Of a stretch of DNA of 64,000 nt, positions 8,842 to 17,666 are shown in pieces (within the stretch, counting starts at the first letter, position 1; the number at the start of each line of letters is the position of its first letter). A program made the translations under genes and the position numbers. Origin of the DNA: Hyphomonas sp. L-53-1-40 (lineage in GTDB: Bacteria; Pseudomonadota; Alphaproteobacteria; Caulobacterales; Hyphomonadaceae); NCBI RefSeq assembly GCF_000682775.1, contig NZ_AWFI01000021.1, positions 41,364 through 105,363 on the forward strand, read 5' to 3'. Under the pieces are notes generated by a model that saw only the letters and a list, made by a program, of their open reading frames with translations, was not told the origin of the DNA and did no database searches.

Positions 8842-9201
8842 CTATTTCGGATCAAGCCGAATGACGTCGTCTTCTGACGATGCCGGCTCTGCAGTATCGT
8901 CAGGAAGGGACAGGCCAAGCGACGGAGCATCCTCGAACTGGCCTCCGCCAAAACCGCCGGACCCGATCAGCAGACCATCATCTTCGTCCGACTGTCCAAT
9001 CCGCAAATTCAGCGTACCGCTGCCAGTGTCCTGAGCCGCGGATGAACTTGGCAGGTTCAAATTGAGGGAGCCTGTATATTCGTCCTCGACCTGAGCGGTC
9101 TCGGTAGCGACGACAGCTGCGTCTTCACTGCTGGAATTTTCAGAACAGGCCGTCCCTGCCAGACAGAAAGACACGATGGCGATAGACGTTGTCAGTTTCA
9201 T
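8842..9201 (-). CDS. Putative small acidic lipoprotein, unknown
   Basis: A 119-residue exported protein: a basic start and hydrophobic h-region (KLTTSIAIVSFCLAG) lead to a cysteine (TACSEN), a plausible though imperfect lipobox. The mature part is low-complexity and strongly acidic, with three related SLNLNLP / TLNLRIG / LGLSLPD segments spaced by Ser/Gly/Asp-rich linkers, so it may be a short repeated beta motif. The ATG at 9201 has GGGGA 7 bases upstream; another ATG lies two codons earlier. It follows gshB on the same strand with a 28-bp gap and so may be co-transcribed with it. I recognise no family. Confidence 0.55.
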   Translation of the reverse strand: MKLTTSIAIVSFCLAGTACSENSSSEDAAVVATETAQVEDEYTGSLNLNLPSSSAAQDTGSGTLNLRIGQSDEDDGLLIGSGGFGGGQFEDAPSLGLSLPDDTAEPASSEDDVIRLDPK

Positions 9202-9229
9202 GATCATGTCCCCATTCTTGCCGGGAGCT

Positions 9230-10180
9230 TCAGCGGCTCGCAAGCTTGTCTTGCACAACGTCCCAGAAATCGGCTGCGATATCAATGCCGCTGAGTTTCT
9301 TGATGGCCTGAACACCGGTAGGAGAGGTGACATTCACCTCGGTAAGACGCCCGCCAATCACGTCGATGCCGGTCAGAACGAGTCCGCGACGTTTCAATTC
9401 CGGCCCGATGGCTTCGCAAATCCGCATATCCGCGTCGCTCATATCTGTCTCCTCGGCCGTACCGCCGACAACGAGGTTCGATCGGACCTGACCTTCCTTG
9501 GGGCGTCGGTTGAGCGCGCCGGCGGCTTTGCCATCGATCAAGATGATGCGCTTGTCGCCTTCACTGACGGCCGGCAGAAATGCCTGAACCATGACCGGTT
9601 CACGCGAGCGACTGAAGAAGAGCTCAGTCAACGAGTCGAAATTGGAATCGTCCTGCTTGAGGCGAAACACGCCTGCGCCGCCATGCCCATAGAGCGGCTT
9701 GATGATGATGTCCTTGTGCTCTGCGCGAAAGGCTTCGATGACCGACAAGTCGCGCGACACAAGGGTTGGCGGCATCAGGTCTGGATACATTAGTGGGAAA
9801 ATCTTTTCCGGACTGGATCGAACGCCAGCCGGGTCGTTCACGACGAGGGTTTCATCTGCGATTTCCTCAAGCAGGTGGCAGGCCGTGATATAGCTCATGT
9901 CAAAGGGTGGGTCCTGACGCATCAGGATGACATCAACGTCTTTTGCAAGATCCAGCCGGACGGGCGCTTCAAATACGCCAGGCGCGTCTTTCACACGCTG
10001 GACGCGCGCGGGTCGAACCATGGCCGTTACGCGGCCTTGCTCGATGCTCATGTCATCGGGACCGTAAACGAAAAGCTCCATGCCGCGCGCTTGTGCGACT
10101 TCGGCCAGGGCAAAAGTGGTGTCTCCGTCGATATTGACGGATTCGAGCGGATCCATCTGGATCGCAACGCGAAGGCTCAT
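9230..10180 (-). CDS. gshB: Glutathione synthetase
   Basis: ATP-grasp enzyme joining gamma-glutamylcysteine and glycine. The N-terminus (VAIQMDPLESVNIDGDTTFAL) is the classic GshB signature, followed by MRQDPPFDMSYI, the ATP-grasp KPLYGHGGAGVF loop and the VNVTSPTG metal/substrate region near the C-terminus. Length is 316 residues. A GGGAG site precedes the ATG. Placement next to a BON-domain lipoprotein (45 bp upstream) is a common alphaproteobacterial arrangement. Confidence 0.97.
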   Translation of the reverse strand: MSLRVAIQMDPLESVNIDGDTTFALAEVAQARGMELFVYGPDDMSIEQGRVTAMVRPARVQRVKDAPGVFEAPVRLDLAKDVDVILMRQDPPFDMSYITACHLLEEIADETLVVNDPAGVRSSPEKIFPLMYPDLMPPTLVSRDLSVIEAFRAEHKDIIIKPLYGHGGAGVFRLKQDDSNFDSLTELFFSRSREPVMVQAFLPAVSEGDKRIILIDGKAAGALNRRPKEGQVRSNLVVGGTAEETDMSDADMRICEAIGPELKRRGLVLTGIDVIGGRLTEVNVTSPTGVQAIKKLSGIDIAADFWDVVQDKLASR

Positions 10181-10225
10181 GAGGCGGCTCCCTTCATGGG
10201 CCGCCGCCCGCGCGACCTGACCCGG

Positions 10226-10912
10226 CTAGTAATTGGCGCCGATCAGTTCCCCGTCGGCCTGATAGTCATATGAGGCATCGGGTGCTGTTTGATAAGGGGG
10301 CGTGCCCTGCGTCGTCGGCGCGGCTTGTTGGGTGCGGGTATTGTCACGAATGCGGACATAGGAAACCACCTGTTTCACGCCGCCCACCACACTGGCCTCC
10401 TCGGCTGCGCGCTTCAACTCCTCGGCCGACCGCGCGATGCCCATAAGGTAGACAACGCCATTGTAGGTTTCGATGTTGAAGTTGAGGCTCTTGACCGTGC
10501 TGGACCCAACCAGGCGTGCGCGGACCCGACCCGTGATGACTTCATCCGAGACATTTGCGAGGAAACCGCCCGGAGGCTGGATACGAATTTCGTTGGCGAC
10601 ATCGCGCGTGAGGTGAGAGGTCCAGGCGATACCTTCGGCTTTCACACGCTCTTCGGGAGTGTTTACGCGGCCGGAGAGCAGAACGAGTCCCCCGGTGACC
10701 TCCACATCGACCTCCCCAAACTTGTTTGCGCTTTCAGACAGTAGCTTACTCTTGATCTCATTCGAGGCGGTGGCATCGTCCACAGCTTCCCCGAGCGATT
10801 TCTCTTGGGCGGCAGCAACGCCAACGGCCCCGGCGGTGCCAAGTGCTGCGACAGCGCAGCCCCCGAGCGGCAAAGCAAACAAAACGGCGGCAGCAGCAAA
10901 TTGCATGCGCAT
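10226..10912 (-). CDS. BON-domain lipoprotein (DolP/OsmY-like)
   Basis: Exported lipoprotein: the N-terminus ends in LGGC with Cys19 as the likely lipidation site. Two BON domains follow (about residues 45-115 and 120-190), each with the expected IKSKLL / VRARLV helix and VYLMG / VLLSGRV strands. The tail is Gln/Pro/Tyr-rich and probably disordered. This is the architecture of E. coli DolP (YraP), an outer-membrane homeostasis factor. GGAG lies 9 bases upstream of the ATG. Downstream on the same strand is gshB. Role in envelope maintenance is inferred from the family. Confidence 0.9.
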   Translation of the reverse strand: MRMQFAAAAVLFALPLGGCAVAALGTAGAVGVAAAQEKSLGEAVDDATASNEIKSKLLSESANKFGEVDVEVTGGLVLLSGRVNTPEERVKAEGIAWTSHLTRDVANEIRIQPPGGFLANVSDEVITGRVRARLVGSSTVKSLNFNIETYNGVVYLMGIARSAEELKRAAEEASVVGGVKQVVSYVRIRDNTRTQQAAPTTQGTPPYQTAPDASYDYQADGELIGANY

Positions 10913-11173
10913 GAAACTCTACTCCATCAGCAACAAGAATGACGTCGGAATATGCCCTGAACATGCGGCGAAAATCTGGCAAACTGCGCATAAGGTGCAA
11001 TTTGGTGCGAATTCAGACTCGATATGACGGCGACAGACCTTTAATGGCTGGTTGTTCGGCCCCGTAGATGCTATTATGTGAAGAGGACGTAACAAGAAGG
11101 AACCGGACCCCTGACCCCCAGCGCCCCGCGGCTCCAGCCCGCCCAGCAGGCCACGCTCGAAGAAATCCGTAAT

Positions 11174-11506
11174 GTGGCCGAAGCCCTCGCCAAGGCCCTT
11201 GAGGATGACAAGGCTGAAGACATTCTCTTCATTGACCTTGATGGAAGATCTTCGCTCGCAGATTTCATGATCATCGCATCCGGTCGTTCAGGCCGGCATG
11301 TTGCGGCTCTCGCAGACCATCTTGCACAAGACGTAAAGAAACTGACCGGTCGCCCGGCCAGTGTCGAAGGTATGCCGAATGCAGATTGGGTGCTGATCGA
11401 TACCGGGGATGTCATCGTCCACCTGTTCCGCCCGGAAGTCCGGGAATTCTATAATCTCGAAAAGATCTGGGCATCTGACAATGCCCATCGTGCGCCAGCC
11501 AATTAG
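11174..11506 (+). CDS. rsfS: Ribosomal silencing factor RsfS
   Basis: Binds ribosomal protein uL14 and blocks subunit joining in starved cells. The core LFIDLDGRSSLADFMIIASGRSGRHVAAL... ends with the conserved NADWVLIDTGDVIVHLF and LEKIW. The GTG at 11174 gives 110 residues but cuts into the first helix of the fold. The same frame stays open back to a TAA at 11090, and an AGAAGG tract at 11095-11100 precedes a CTG at 11111, which would restore a normal N-terminus. The true start may therefore be non-canonical. rlmH follows after 9 bp, the classical rsfS-rlmH pair. Confidence 0.94.
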   Translation: MAEALAKALEDDKAEDILFIDLDGRSSLADFMIIASGRSGRHVAALADHLAQDVKKLTGRPASVEGMPNADWVLIDTGDVIVHLFRPEVREFYNLEKIWASDNAHRAPAN

Positions 11507-11515
11507 CGGGCGACC

Positions 11516-11980
11516 ATGCGGATCATTTTTCTGGTCGTCGGGCGGCTAAAGGCCGGGCCGGAACGCGAACTTGTCGACGAATACATCAAACGTGCAGGGC
11601 CGATCGCACGATCCCTCGGCTTTCGCGGCATTGAAGAGATCGAAGTGCCCAGCGGCGGCGGACTGGACGCTGAAGCGGACCGGATTCTCGCCAAACTACC
11701 GTCGGGTGCCAAATGTATCCGACTGGACGAGTTCGGACGGGCACAAAGATCTCGCGAAATTTCTGAAAATCTCGCCAAATGGCGCGATCGGGGCGTGCCT
11801 GACCTGGTTTTCCTGATTGGGGGAGCCGAGGGCTATGGCGACGCGGTGAAGTCAGCTGTTCCGGATACTCTGGCTTTTGGACCACAGACCTGGCCACATC
11901 GTTTCGTCAGGGTGATGGTGACAGAGCAGGTGTACCGCGCTGTATCGATCCTCGCCGGGACGCCCTATCACAAGGACTAA
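11516..11980 (+). CDS. rlmH: 23S rRNA pseudouridine-1915 N3-methyltransferase
   Basis: SPOUT-family methyltransferase acting on helix 69 of 23S rRNA in assembled 70S ribosomes. The 154-residue sequence has the YIKRAGP region, the LIGGAEGYG SAM-binding knot and the C-terminal FVRVMVTEQVYRAVSILAGTPYHKD end (conserved tail YHK). Length is standard. It is the second gene of the rsfS-rlmH pair and ends 3 bp from the stop of a possible small gene on the other strand. Confidence 0.97.
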   Translation: MRIIFLVVGRLKAGPERELVDEYIKRAGPIARSLGFRGIEEIEVPSGGGLDAEADRILAKLPSGAKCIRLDEFGRAQRSREISENLAKWRDRGVPDLVFLIGGAEGYGDAVKSAVPDTLAFGPQTWPHRFVRVMVTEQVYRAVSILAGTPYHKD

Positions 11981-11983
11981 GGC

Positions 11984-12097
11984 TCAACCTGCGTAGAGTG
12001 ACGGCTGTGGCATCAGGACCATCGCAAATGTTACGGCCGCGATTATCCCCAAAACGGCAACAGACAATAGTCGTGTGATGGATATGGGATGGCTCAC
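11984..12097 (-). CDS. Possible 37-residue single-span membrane protein
   Basis: Read on the minus strand, a GTG at 12097 is preceded by AAAGGA at a 7-base distance and opens a 37-residue protein. It has a polar N-terminus (SHPISITR), one strongly hydrophobic segment (LLSVAVLGIIAAVTFAMVL) and a short tail (MPQPSLYAG). The stop lies 3 bp from the rlmH stop, as expected for a tightly packed convergent gene. It resembles no family I can name. The alternative is a chance reading frame; the good ribosome site and full membrane-span composition argue for a real gene. Confidence 0.45.
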   Translation of the reverse strand: MSHPISITRLLSVAVLGIIAAVTFAMVLMPQPSLYAG

Positions 12098-12291
12098 GGG
12101 ATCGTCCTTTCTGGTCTCTTGGGCTCCAGATGGTGCCCCGATACATTGATGAACACTCTTGTAACGGAATAGGTTCCATGCGCGGCACGCATGAGGCGAT
12201 TTCGGGGCAGAGCCTTACACTTTGTTGATCCTTGCAATTTCCCGGCCTAGAGCAGTAGTCGACCGAACTAGCGCGGTGGGAGGCGGTTATC

Positions 12292-13590
12292 ATGTCGGGA
12301 TTGAGAGACTTCTTGAAAGTCTATTGGCCTCTGGTCGTCGTCGCGTTTGCGGGGGTGCTCCTGGCTCTGGTGCTGATGGACCCAGCGCCACCGAAAACGA
12401 TCCGGTTTGCTGCTGGCAGCCCGGGCGGCGCCTATCATGCCTTCGCAGAACGCTATCAGCGTCTTCTCGCGGAAGAGGGGGTGGAGGTCGTGCTGGTGGA
12501 AACACAGGGCTCAATCGACAATCTCCGCCTGCTGGATGATTCCGAGGTGGATGTCGGCCTTGTGCAGGGCGGACTTTCGACTGTGTCCGATGAGGAAGAG
12601 TTACGCTCAATTGGAGGCCTGTTTCCGGAGCCTTTCTGGGTGTTTGTCCGGAATGATGTTCCCGCTGACACGTTGGGCGATCTTCACAGTGTTCGAATGG
12701 CTGTTGGCGGTGACGGGTCGGGCACGCGCATGCTCGCCTTGGAGCTTGAGGCCGATTATGGCGGCGAATGGGATGAAATGTCTCGGTTGCCGCTTTCGGG
12801 TAATGCAGCAGCGGACGCCCTCCTGGCCGGAAATGTGGACGCGGTCGCTTTCTCTGCCTCGGTGGAGGCATCCTATGTCGACCGATTGCTGAACAGCCCG
12901 GATGTTGTCCGCCTGCTTCCGTTTGACCGCGCTCCGGCACTGGCGCGCCGGCATGAGGCGCTGTCAGATATTGTCCTTCTCAGAGGCGTTGTGGATATCG
13001 GCAAGAATCTGCCGGCAACAGACATCCCCCTGGTTGCACCTGTCGCACAACTGGTCGTCCGCAAAGATTTGCACCCGGCTATCGAAGCGCTTCTCATAGA
13101 TGCTGCAACGGCGATTCATTCCCAAGGTACGCTGCTGGCCCCGGCGGGGGAGTATCCTGATCCGGATCTGATCGATCTGCCCATCAGCGAACAGGCACGT
13201 CGATACTACAAGGACGGCCCGTCATTCCTGCGCCGTTACTTTTCGTTCGACGTCGCGAATTTTCTGGACAGGGCCTGGGTGCTTGCAATCCCGTTGCTGA
13301 CCTTGCTCTTCCCGTTGGTCCGGGTCGCACCTCCCATCTATCGCTGGCGTGTGCGCCGGAAAATCTATGTCTGGTATGAAGACTTGCGTGCGCTCGAAGA
13401 GCGTGGACGTTCGACCGACAACAAGACGGAACGTGACAAGGTGCAGGAGGAACTCGAAACCCTACAGGCAGAAATCGGTGCCGTTGAAGTGCCGCTTTCC
13501 TATACGGACGATCTTTACCGGCTTCGCAGTCATGTCGAGTTCGTCAAGCAACTGGTGCGTGAGCGAAATCCGGTGAAGGTTGCCGGCTGA
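12292..13590 (+). CDS. Membrane-anchored TAXI-family TRAP-type solute receptor
   Basis: TAXI proteins are periplasmic ligand-binding receptors, often for glutamate-like or other organic acids. After an N-terminal membrane anchor (about 10-28, YWPLVVVAFAGVLLALVLM) comes the TAXI core: IRFAAGSPGGAYHAFAERY, ETQGSIDNLRLL, DVGLVQGG and FVRNDVPADTLGDL. A second membrane segment near residues 325-345 (VLAIPLLTLLFPLVRVAPPI) is followed by a cytoplasmic tail with a coiled-coil-like region (NKTERDKVQEELETLQAEIG). The fixed two-span form (432 residues) differs from secreted TAXI proteins, and no TRAP permease gene is adjacent. Start ATG at 12292; the FAD monooxygenase follows after 1 bp. Confidence 0.85.
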   Translation: MSGLRDFLKVYWPLVVVAFAGVLLALVLMDPAPPKTIRFAAGSPGGAYHAFAERYQRLLAEEGVEVVLVETQGSIDNLRLLDDSEVDVGLVQGGLSTVSDEEELRSIGGLFPEPFWVFVRNDVPADTLGDLHSVRMAVGGDGSGTRMLALELEADYGGEWDEMSRLPLSGNAAADALLAGNVDAVAFSASVEASYVDRLLNSPDVVRLLPFDRAPALARRHEALSDIVLLRGVVDIGKNLPATDIPLVAPVAQLVVRKDLHPAIEALLIDAATAIHSQGTLLAPAGEYPDPDLIDLPISEQARRYYKDGPSFLRRYFSFDVANFLDRAWVLAIPLLTLLFPLVRVAPPIYRWRVRRKIYVWYEDLRALEERGRSTDNKTERDKVQEELETLQAEIGAVEVPLSYTDDLYRLRSHVEFVKQLVRERNPVKVAG

Positions 13591-13591
13591 C

Positions 13592-14812
13592 ATGACTTCA
13601 TTGCGAAAGATAGCCATTGCCGGTGCCGGCATTGGGGGACTGGCCGCGGCAGCTCTGCTTGCCCGAGCGGGCCACGACGTCACCGTCTATGACCAGTTCG
13701 ATGCGCCAGGGCCTGTTGGGTCAGGCCTGATCCTGCAAGAAACGGGTCTGGCGATTTTGGGCGAGCTGGGCATGCGTGAGCGGGCCGAAACACTGGGCGC
13801 GCCCATCCAGCGGCTGTACGGTCAGGCGGTCGATTCCGGACGCACCGTTCTGGATGTCCGATATGATGCCATTCGGCCCAGCCTTCGGGGTATATCCATC
13901 CAACGTCCCGTCCTGTTTGACCTAGTGTATCAAGCAGCCAGAGAAGCGGGTGTGGATATTGTCCCGTCCACTCGGATCATCTCGGCTCAGGCCGTCGGAG
14001 GGTACCTGACCACAGGGGATGGAACGACGTTGGGACCGTTTGATCTTGTGGTTGATGCACTTGGTGTGCGTTCCCCGCTCTCATCTCGTCCGCGCAGTCA
14101 GCTCGAATATGGCGCGCTCTGGGCAACCCTTACGTGGCAGGAGGGATATGGGTTTGAGCGGAACACCTTGGCACAACGCTACCGGCAGGCCCGTCAGATG
14201 GCGGGGGTTATGCCATCAGGCCGCTCAGAAGAAGAGGGCGTGGACACGCTCACCTATTTCTGGTCCATCCGAACGGATCAGTATCAGGCTTGGAAGCAGG
14301 CTCCCCTGTCAGATTGGAAAGCAGAGGCGGTCGCGCTCTGGCCGGAAACGGCTTCCTTGGTGGACCAGTTGCAGAGCCATGCTCAGCTGACCTATGCGGA
14401 ATATGACCATCGCACGCACGCGCCTGCCGTAAACCAGCGGCTGGTGCATATCGGCGACAGTTGGCATGCGGCCAGCCCCCAACTGGGCCAAGGGGCCAAC
14501 ATGGCCTTGCTTGATGCCTATGCGCTGTCGCGGGCATTGTGCGTCCATGACGATCTGGACAGGCAATTGCGCCACTACACCTCAATGCGTTCAGGGCACG
14601 TCAGAATGTTTCAGACAATGAGCTGGCTTTTCACGCCGGTCTACCAGTCCGATTCCACGATGCTTGCATGGTTGCGCGATTGGCTGGCGGCCCCGATCAG
14701 CAAGATACCGCCCGCACCGAAAGTGCTTGCCGCCATGGTGTCGGGCGGAATGGGCAAGCCGCTCAACAGGCTTGGGCTCAAGGCTGGCGATGTATCAGTC
14801 ACTGCCGAGTGA
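13592..14812 (+). CDS. FAD-dependent monooxygenase
   Basis: Class A flavoprotein hydroxylase family (UbiH/PHBH-like), 406 residues. The N-terminal Rossmann motif IAGAGIGGLAAAALLARAG binds the FAD ADP moiety, and the C-terminal HIGDSWHAASPQLGQGANMALLDA is the conserved flavin-ribityl GD motif. The centre lacks features that would fix the substrate, so hydroxylation of an aromatic or other small molecule is a family-level inference. The ATG at 13592 follows the TAXI gene stop by one base, suggesting an operon. The last 18 bp overlap the mutS 3-prime end on the other strand. Confidence 0.88.
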   Translation: MTSLRKIAIAGAGIGGLAAAALLARAGHDVTVYDQFDAPGPVGSGLILQETGLAILGELGMRERAETLGAPIQRLYGQAVDSGRTVLDVRYDAIRPSLRGISIQRPVLFDLVYQAAREAGVDIVPSTRIISAQAVGGYLTTGDGTTLGPFDLVVDALGVRSPLSSRPRSQLEYGALWATLTWQEGYGFERNTLAQRYRQARQMAGVMPSGRSEEEGVDTLTYFWSIRTDQYQAWKQAPLSDWKAEAVALWPETASLVDQLQSHAQLTYAEYDHRTHAPAVNQRLVHIGDSWHAASPQLGQGANMALLDAYALSRALCVHDDLDRQLRHYTSMRSGHVRMFQTMSWLFTPVYQSDSTMLAWLRDWLAAPISKIPPAPKVLAAMVSGGMGKPLNRLGLKAGDVSVTAE

Positions 14813-17494
14813 TTTGAGGCGGTACAGCACGTCAAGCGCCTCACGCGGAGTCAGGGAATCCGGGTCAATCTGTTGCAGTAACAGGTCGGATTCTGACGGC
14901 GCAATTACCTGATCCGCGGTGTCCTCGTCTGTGATTGGCGCAAGAGATGCCGCAGCAAAGAGGGGCAGGTTTTCGGGCGCGTCAGGTTGAGCCTCAAGCT
15001 GCTTCAGGATTTGCGCCGCCCGTTTGACCGCCTTCTTTGGAAGGCCTGCAAGCTTGGCCACTTGTACGCCGTAAGACTTGTCAGCCGGCCCGGCCTGAAC
15101 TTCATGCAGGAAGACAAGGTCATCCTTCCACTCCTTGGCGCGGAGCGAAGCATTGGCGGCGCCGGGTAAGTCCTCAACCAGTTTGGTCAGCTCATGATAG
15201 TGAGTGGCAAACAAGGCCCGGGCCTTGTTGACCGAATGAAGGTGTTCAACCGCCGCCCAAGCGATGGCAAGACCGTCCCATGTTGATGTGCCCCGGCCGA
15301 CTTCGTCCATGATGACGAAACTGCGCTCCGTAGCCTGATTGAGAATGGCGGCGGTCTCAACCATTTCCACCATGAAAGTGGATCGTCCGCGCGCCAGATC
15401 GTCTGACGCGCCGACGCGCGAAAAGATCCGATCGACCAAGCCCAATGTCAGGGATCGTGCAGGCACGAAGAGCCCTGCTTGCGCCAAAATAACGGCCAGG
15501 GCGCCTTGTCTTAGATAGGTGGACTTCCCGGCCATGTTCGGACCAGTCACCAGCAGGAGGCGCGTTCCGAAATCGCCCTCGGCACTTAGTCCCAGGTCGT
15601 TGGCAGTAAATCCCTTGCCATCTTTCTTGAGGGCGGCTTCGACCACAGGGTGGCGCAGCCCCGTGGCGTGAAACGTGGTATCGTCTGTCAGTACGGGTCT
15701 GATCGCGTCGACTTCGAACGCCCATTCTGCTGAGGCTGCCCCGACATCGAGGTCCGCAATGGCGCCGGCAGTGCGGGAAAGAGGCGTGTTCAGCGCATCA
15801 ATTCGCTCGCAAAATCCTTCGAAGACGGACATTTCACGCGCTTTTGCTTCGTCCTCTGCGCGGGAAATCCTGCCCGCGAGCTCAGAAAGTTCCTGCGTAG
15901 AGAAGCGCACATTGCTGGCCAGAGTCTGGCGATGGATGAAGGTTTCGGACAGAGGCGGTTTCATCAACGGGTCGCCATAGCGGGCCGGGACATCGACGAA
16001 ATAACCAAGCACATTGTTGAACTTGATCTTCAACGCAGCAATGCCGGTTTCGTCAGCGTAGCGAGCCTGCAGCGCTGCGATGATCTGGCGGCTATCATCG
16101 CGCAGGCCACGGGCTTCATCGAGCGCCTTGTCCCAGCCGGGTGCAACGAACCCGCCATCGCGGGCGAGCGTGGGAGGGTTTTCCGAAAGGGCTGTCTCCA
16201 AATCCCGCGCGAGTGTGGCGAGGTCTTCGTCCTTGCCCAGGTCGAGTGCGGCAACAGCCTCATCGATTTTGTGCGGCAGGCCCGCAGAGCTGGCTGTCAG
16301 TTGGCTTGCCGCTTCATGTGCGGCAGTCAGTGCGCGCCCGATCGCGGCCAGGTCGCGCGGCCCACCCCGACCGAGGCGCAATCGTGTCCGCGCACGTTCC
16401 AGATCCGGCGCAGCCTTCAAGCTGGCGCGCACAGACTCCACTGCGTCGCGATCATCCGCAAACCAGGCCACGGCGTCATACCGCGCTTCAATCTCCACCC
16501 GGTCGACACAGGGACGCGAAAGACGCGAGGCCAGAAGCCGCGCGCCCGGTGCGGTGACGGTCCGGTCGATTGTGCCCAGCAGGGATCCGTCGCGGTCGCC
16601 GCGCATGGATCGGTCGATCTCCAGGCTCGTGCGGGTTGCTGGATCAATCGCTAGATGGCCCTCTGCGCGTGCTCGAATGGGTGGGTCCAATCGGATGTCG
16701 CTGCCTGCTTGGGTGAGCTTCACGTAATCCAGCAATAGGCCGATTGCTGCGAGTTCTGCACGGCCGAAGTCGCCGAGCGCTTCAAGCGCAGCGATTCCGA
16801 ATGTTTCTTTGAGAAGGGCTTCGCCTGATTTGTGCGTCGCGCTGCGGGCGGGCCGGAAGGTCACTGGTGCGGTGGAGAGCGCAGTCGCATTTGCGATGGC
16901 AGGTTTGTCGATATCGCCCTCGGACACCAACAGTTCAGACAATGGATAAGCCATCAGGCTGTCAGCAAGCGTGTTCGCTGCGAGCGCGGAGACATCAAAT
17001 CGTCCGGTGGAGACGTCGCAGACGGCGATGGCCGCTTCGGTTCCGCCGCCTCCTATGGCTATCGCGGCCAGTGCCTGATCCTGATTTGCGGGCAGCAGGG
17101 CGTCTTCGGTCAGCGTTCCGGGCGTAACAATGCGGACAATGTCCCGGTTTACTATGGATTTCGATCCGCGTTTCTTGGCCTCTGCGGGGCTCTCTGTCTG
17201 CTCGCAAACGGCAATCCGGCATCCGGCCTTGATCAGGCGCGCCAGATAACCCTCGGCGGCATGATAGGGCACGCCTGCCATGGGGATGGGTTTGCCTTCG
17301 TACTCGCCTCGTGACGTCAGCGTTATGCCGAGCACTTTCGAGGCCTGAACCGCGTCGTCGAAGAACAGCTCGTAAAAGTCGCCCATCCGGAAGAAGAGCA
17401 TGGCATCTTCGTGCTGTGCCTTGATGGACAGGTATTGCGCCATGAACGGGCTGGGCGCAGGGGTGGGCTTCGAGGGAGCAGAAGTGTCGGCCAT
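14795..17494 (-). CDS. mutS: DNA mismatch repair protein MutS
   Basis: Recognises mismatches and starts MutL-dependent repair. The mismatch-binding Phe-x-Glu motif is present in FFRMGDFYELFFDDA, and the ATPase carries Walker A GPNMAGKST, the SRVGASDDLARGRSTFMVEM segment, Walker B VIMDEVGRGTSTWDG and the THYHEL motif. The ATG at 17494 gives about 899 residues; an in-frame extension upstream to 17539 is possible but less likely. It overlaps the monooxygenase gene by 18 bp at the 3-prime end. The 172-bp region upstream separates it from the divergent maeB. Confidence 0.98.
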   Translation of the reverse strand: MADTSAPSKPTPAPSPFMAQYLSIKAQHEDAMLFFRMGDFYELFFDDAVQASKVLGITLTSRGEYEGKPIPMAGVPYHAAEGYLARLIKAGCRIAVCEQTESPAEAKKRGSKSIVNRDIVRIVTPGTLTEDALLPANQDQALAAIAIGGGGTEAAIAVCDVSTGRFDVSALAANTLADSLMAYPLSELLVSEGDIDKPAIANATALSTAPVTFRPARSATHKSGEALLKETFGIAALEALGDFGRAELAAIGLLLDYVKLTQAGSDIRLDPPIRARAEGHLAIDPATRTSLEIDRSMRGDRDGSLLGTIDRTVTAPGARLLASRLSRPCVDRVEIEARYDAVAWFADDRDAVESVRASLKAAPDLERARTRLRLGRGGPRDLAAIGRALTAAHEAASQLTASSAGLPHKIDEAVAALDLGKDEDLATLARDLETALSENPPTLARDGGFVAPGWDKALDEARGLRDDSRQIIAALQARYADETGIAALKIKFNNVLGYFVDVPARYGDPLMKPPLSETFIHRQTLASNVRFSTQELSELAGRISRAEDEAKAREMSVFEGFCERIDALNTPLSRTAGAIADLDVGAASAEWAFEVDAIRPVLTDDTTFHATGLRHPVVEAALKKDGKGFTANDLGLSAEGDFGTRLLLVTGPNMAGKSTYLRQGALAVILAQAGLFVPARSLTLGLVDRIFSRVGASDDLARGRSTFMVEMVETAAILNQATERSFVIMDEVGRGTSTWDGLAIAWAAVEHLHSVNKARALFATHYHELTKLVEDLPGAANASLRAKEWKDDLVFLHEVQAGPADKSYGVQVAKLAGLPKKAVKRAAQILKQLEAQPDAPENLPLFAAASLAPITDEDTADQVIAPSESDLLLQQIDPDSLTPREALDVLYRLKSLGSD

Positions 17495-17639
17495 GGGCCG
17501 GGACGCTATCGTCAGTGCCGGAGATTCGCAAAGCCTCACACCAGCTTGCGCGCGACAAAGTGATCATATCGCACTGAATGGCCCGTTTTACGGTTGGCAT
17601 GGCTTTCGCACCGGCCTAGTTTGCCGCCTCAATTGAAAC

Positions 17640-17651
17640 TTTTTGCAAAAA
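17640..17651. promoter_or_regulatory. Perfect 12-bp palindrome upstream of maeB, candidate operator
   Basis: TTTTTGCAAAAA is a perfect palindrome ending 15 bases before the maeB ATG. Its TTTGCAAA core matches the half-site I recall for ScfR/PccR-type short-chain acyl-CoA regulators in alphaproteobacteria. A second TTTGC follows 6 bases later (17656-17660). Position between the start codon and a plausible promoter would suit a repressor. No regulator of that type is visible in the window. Confidence 0.35.
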
Positions 17652-17666
17652 CGGATTTGCCGCGCG

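Noticed and set aside
11907..12293. Minus-strand frame of 128 residues over the rlmH end and following gap
   Set aside because: No ribosome site or family pattern; it overlaps rlmH and the small reading frame in another frame is better supported.
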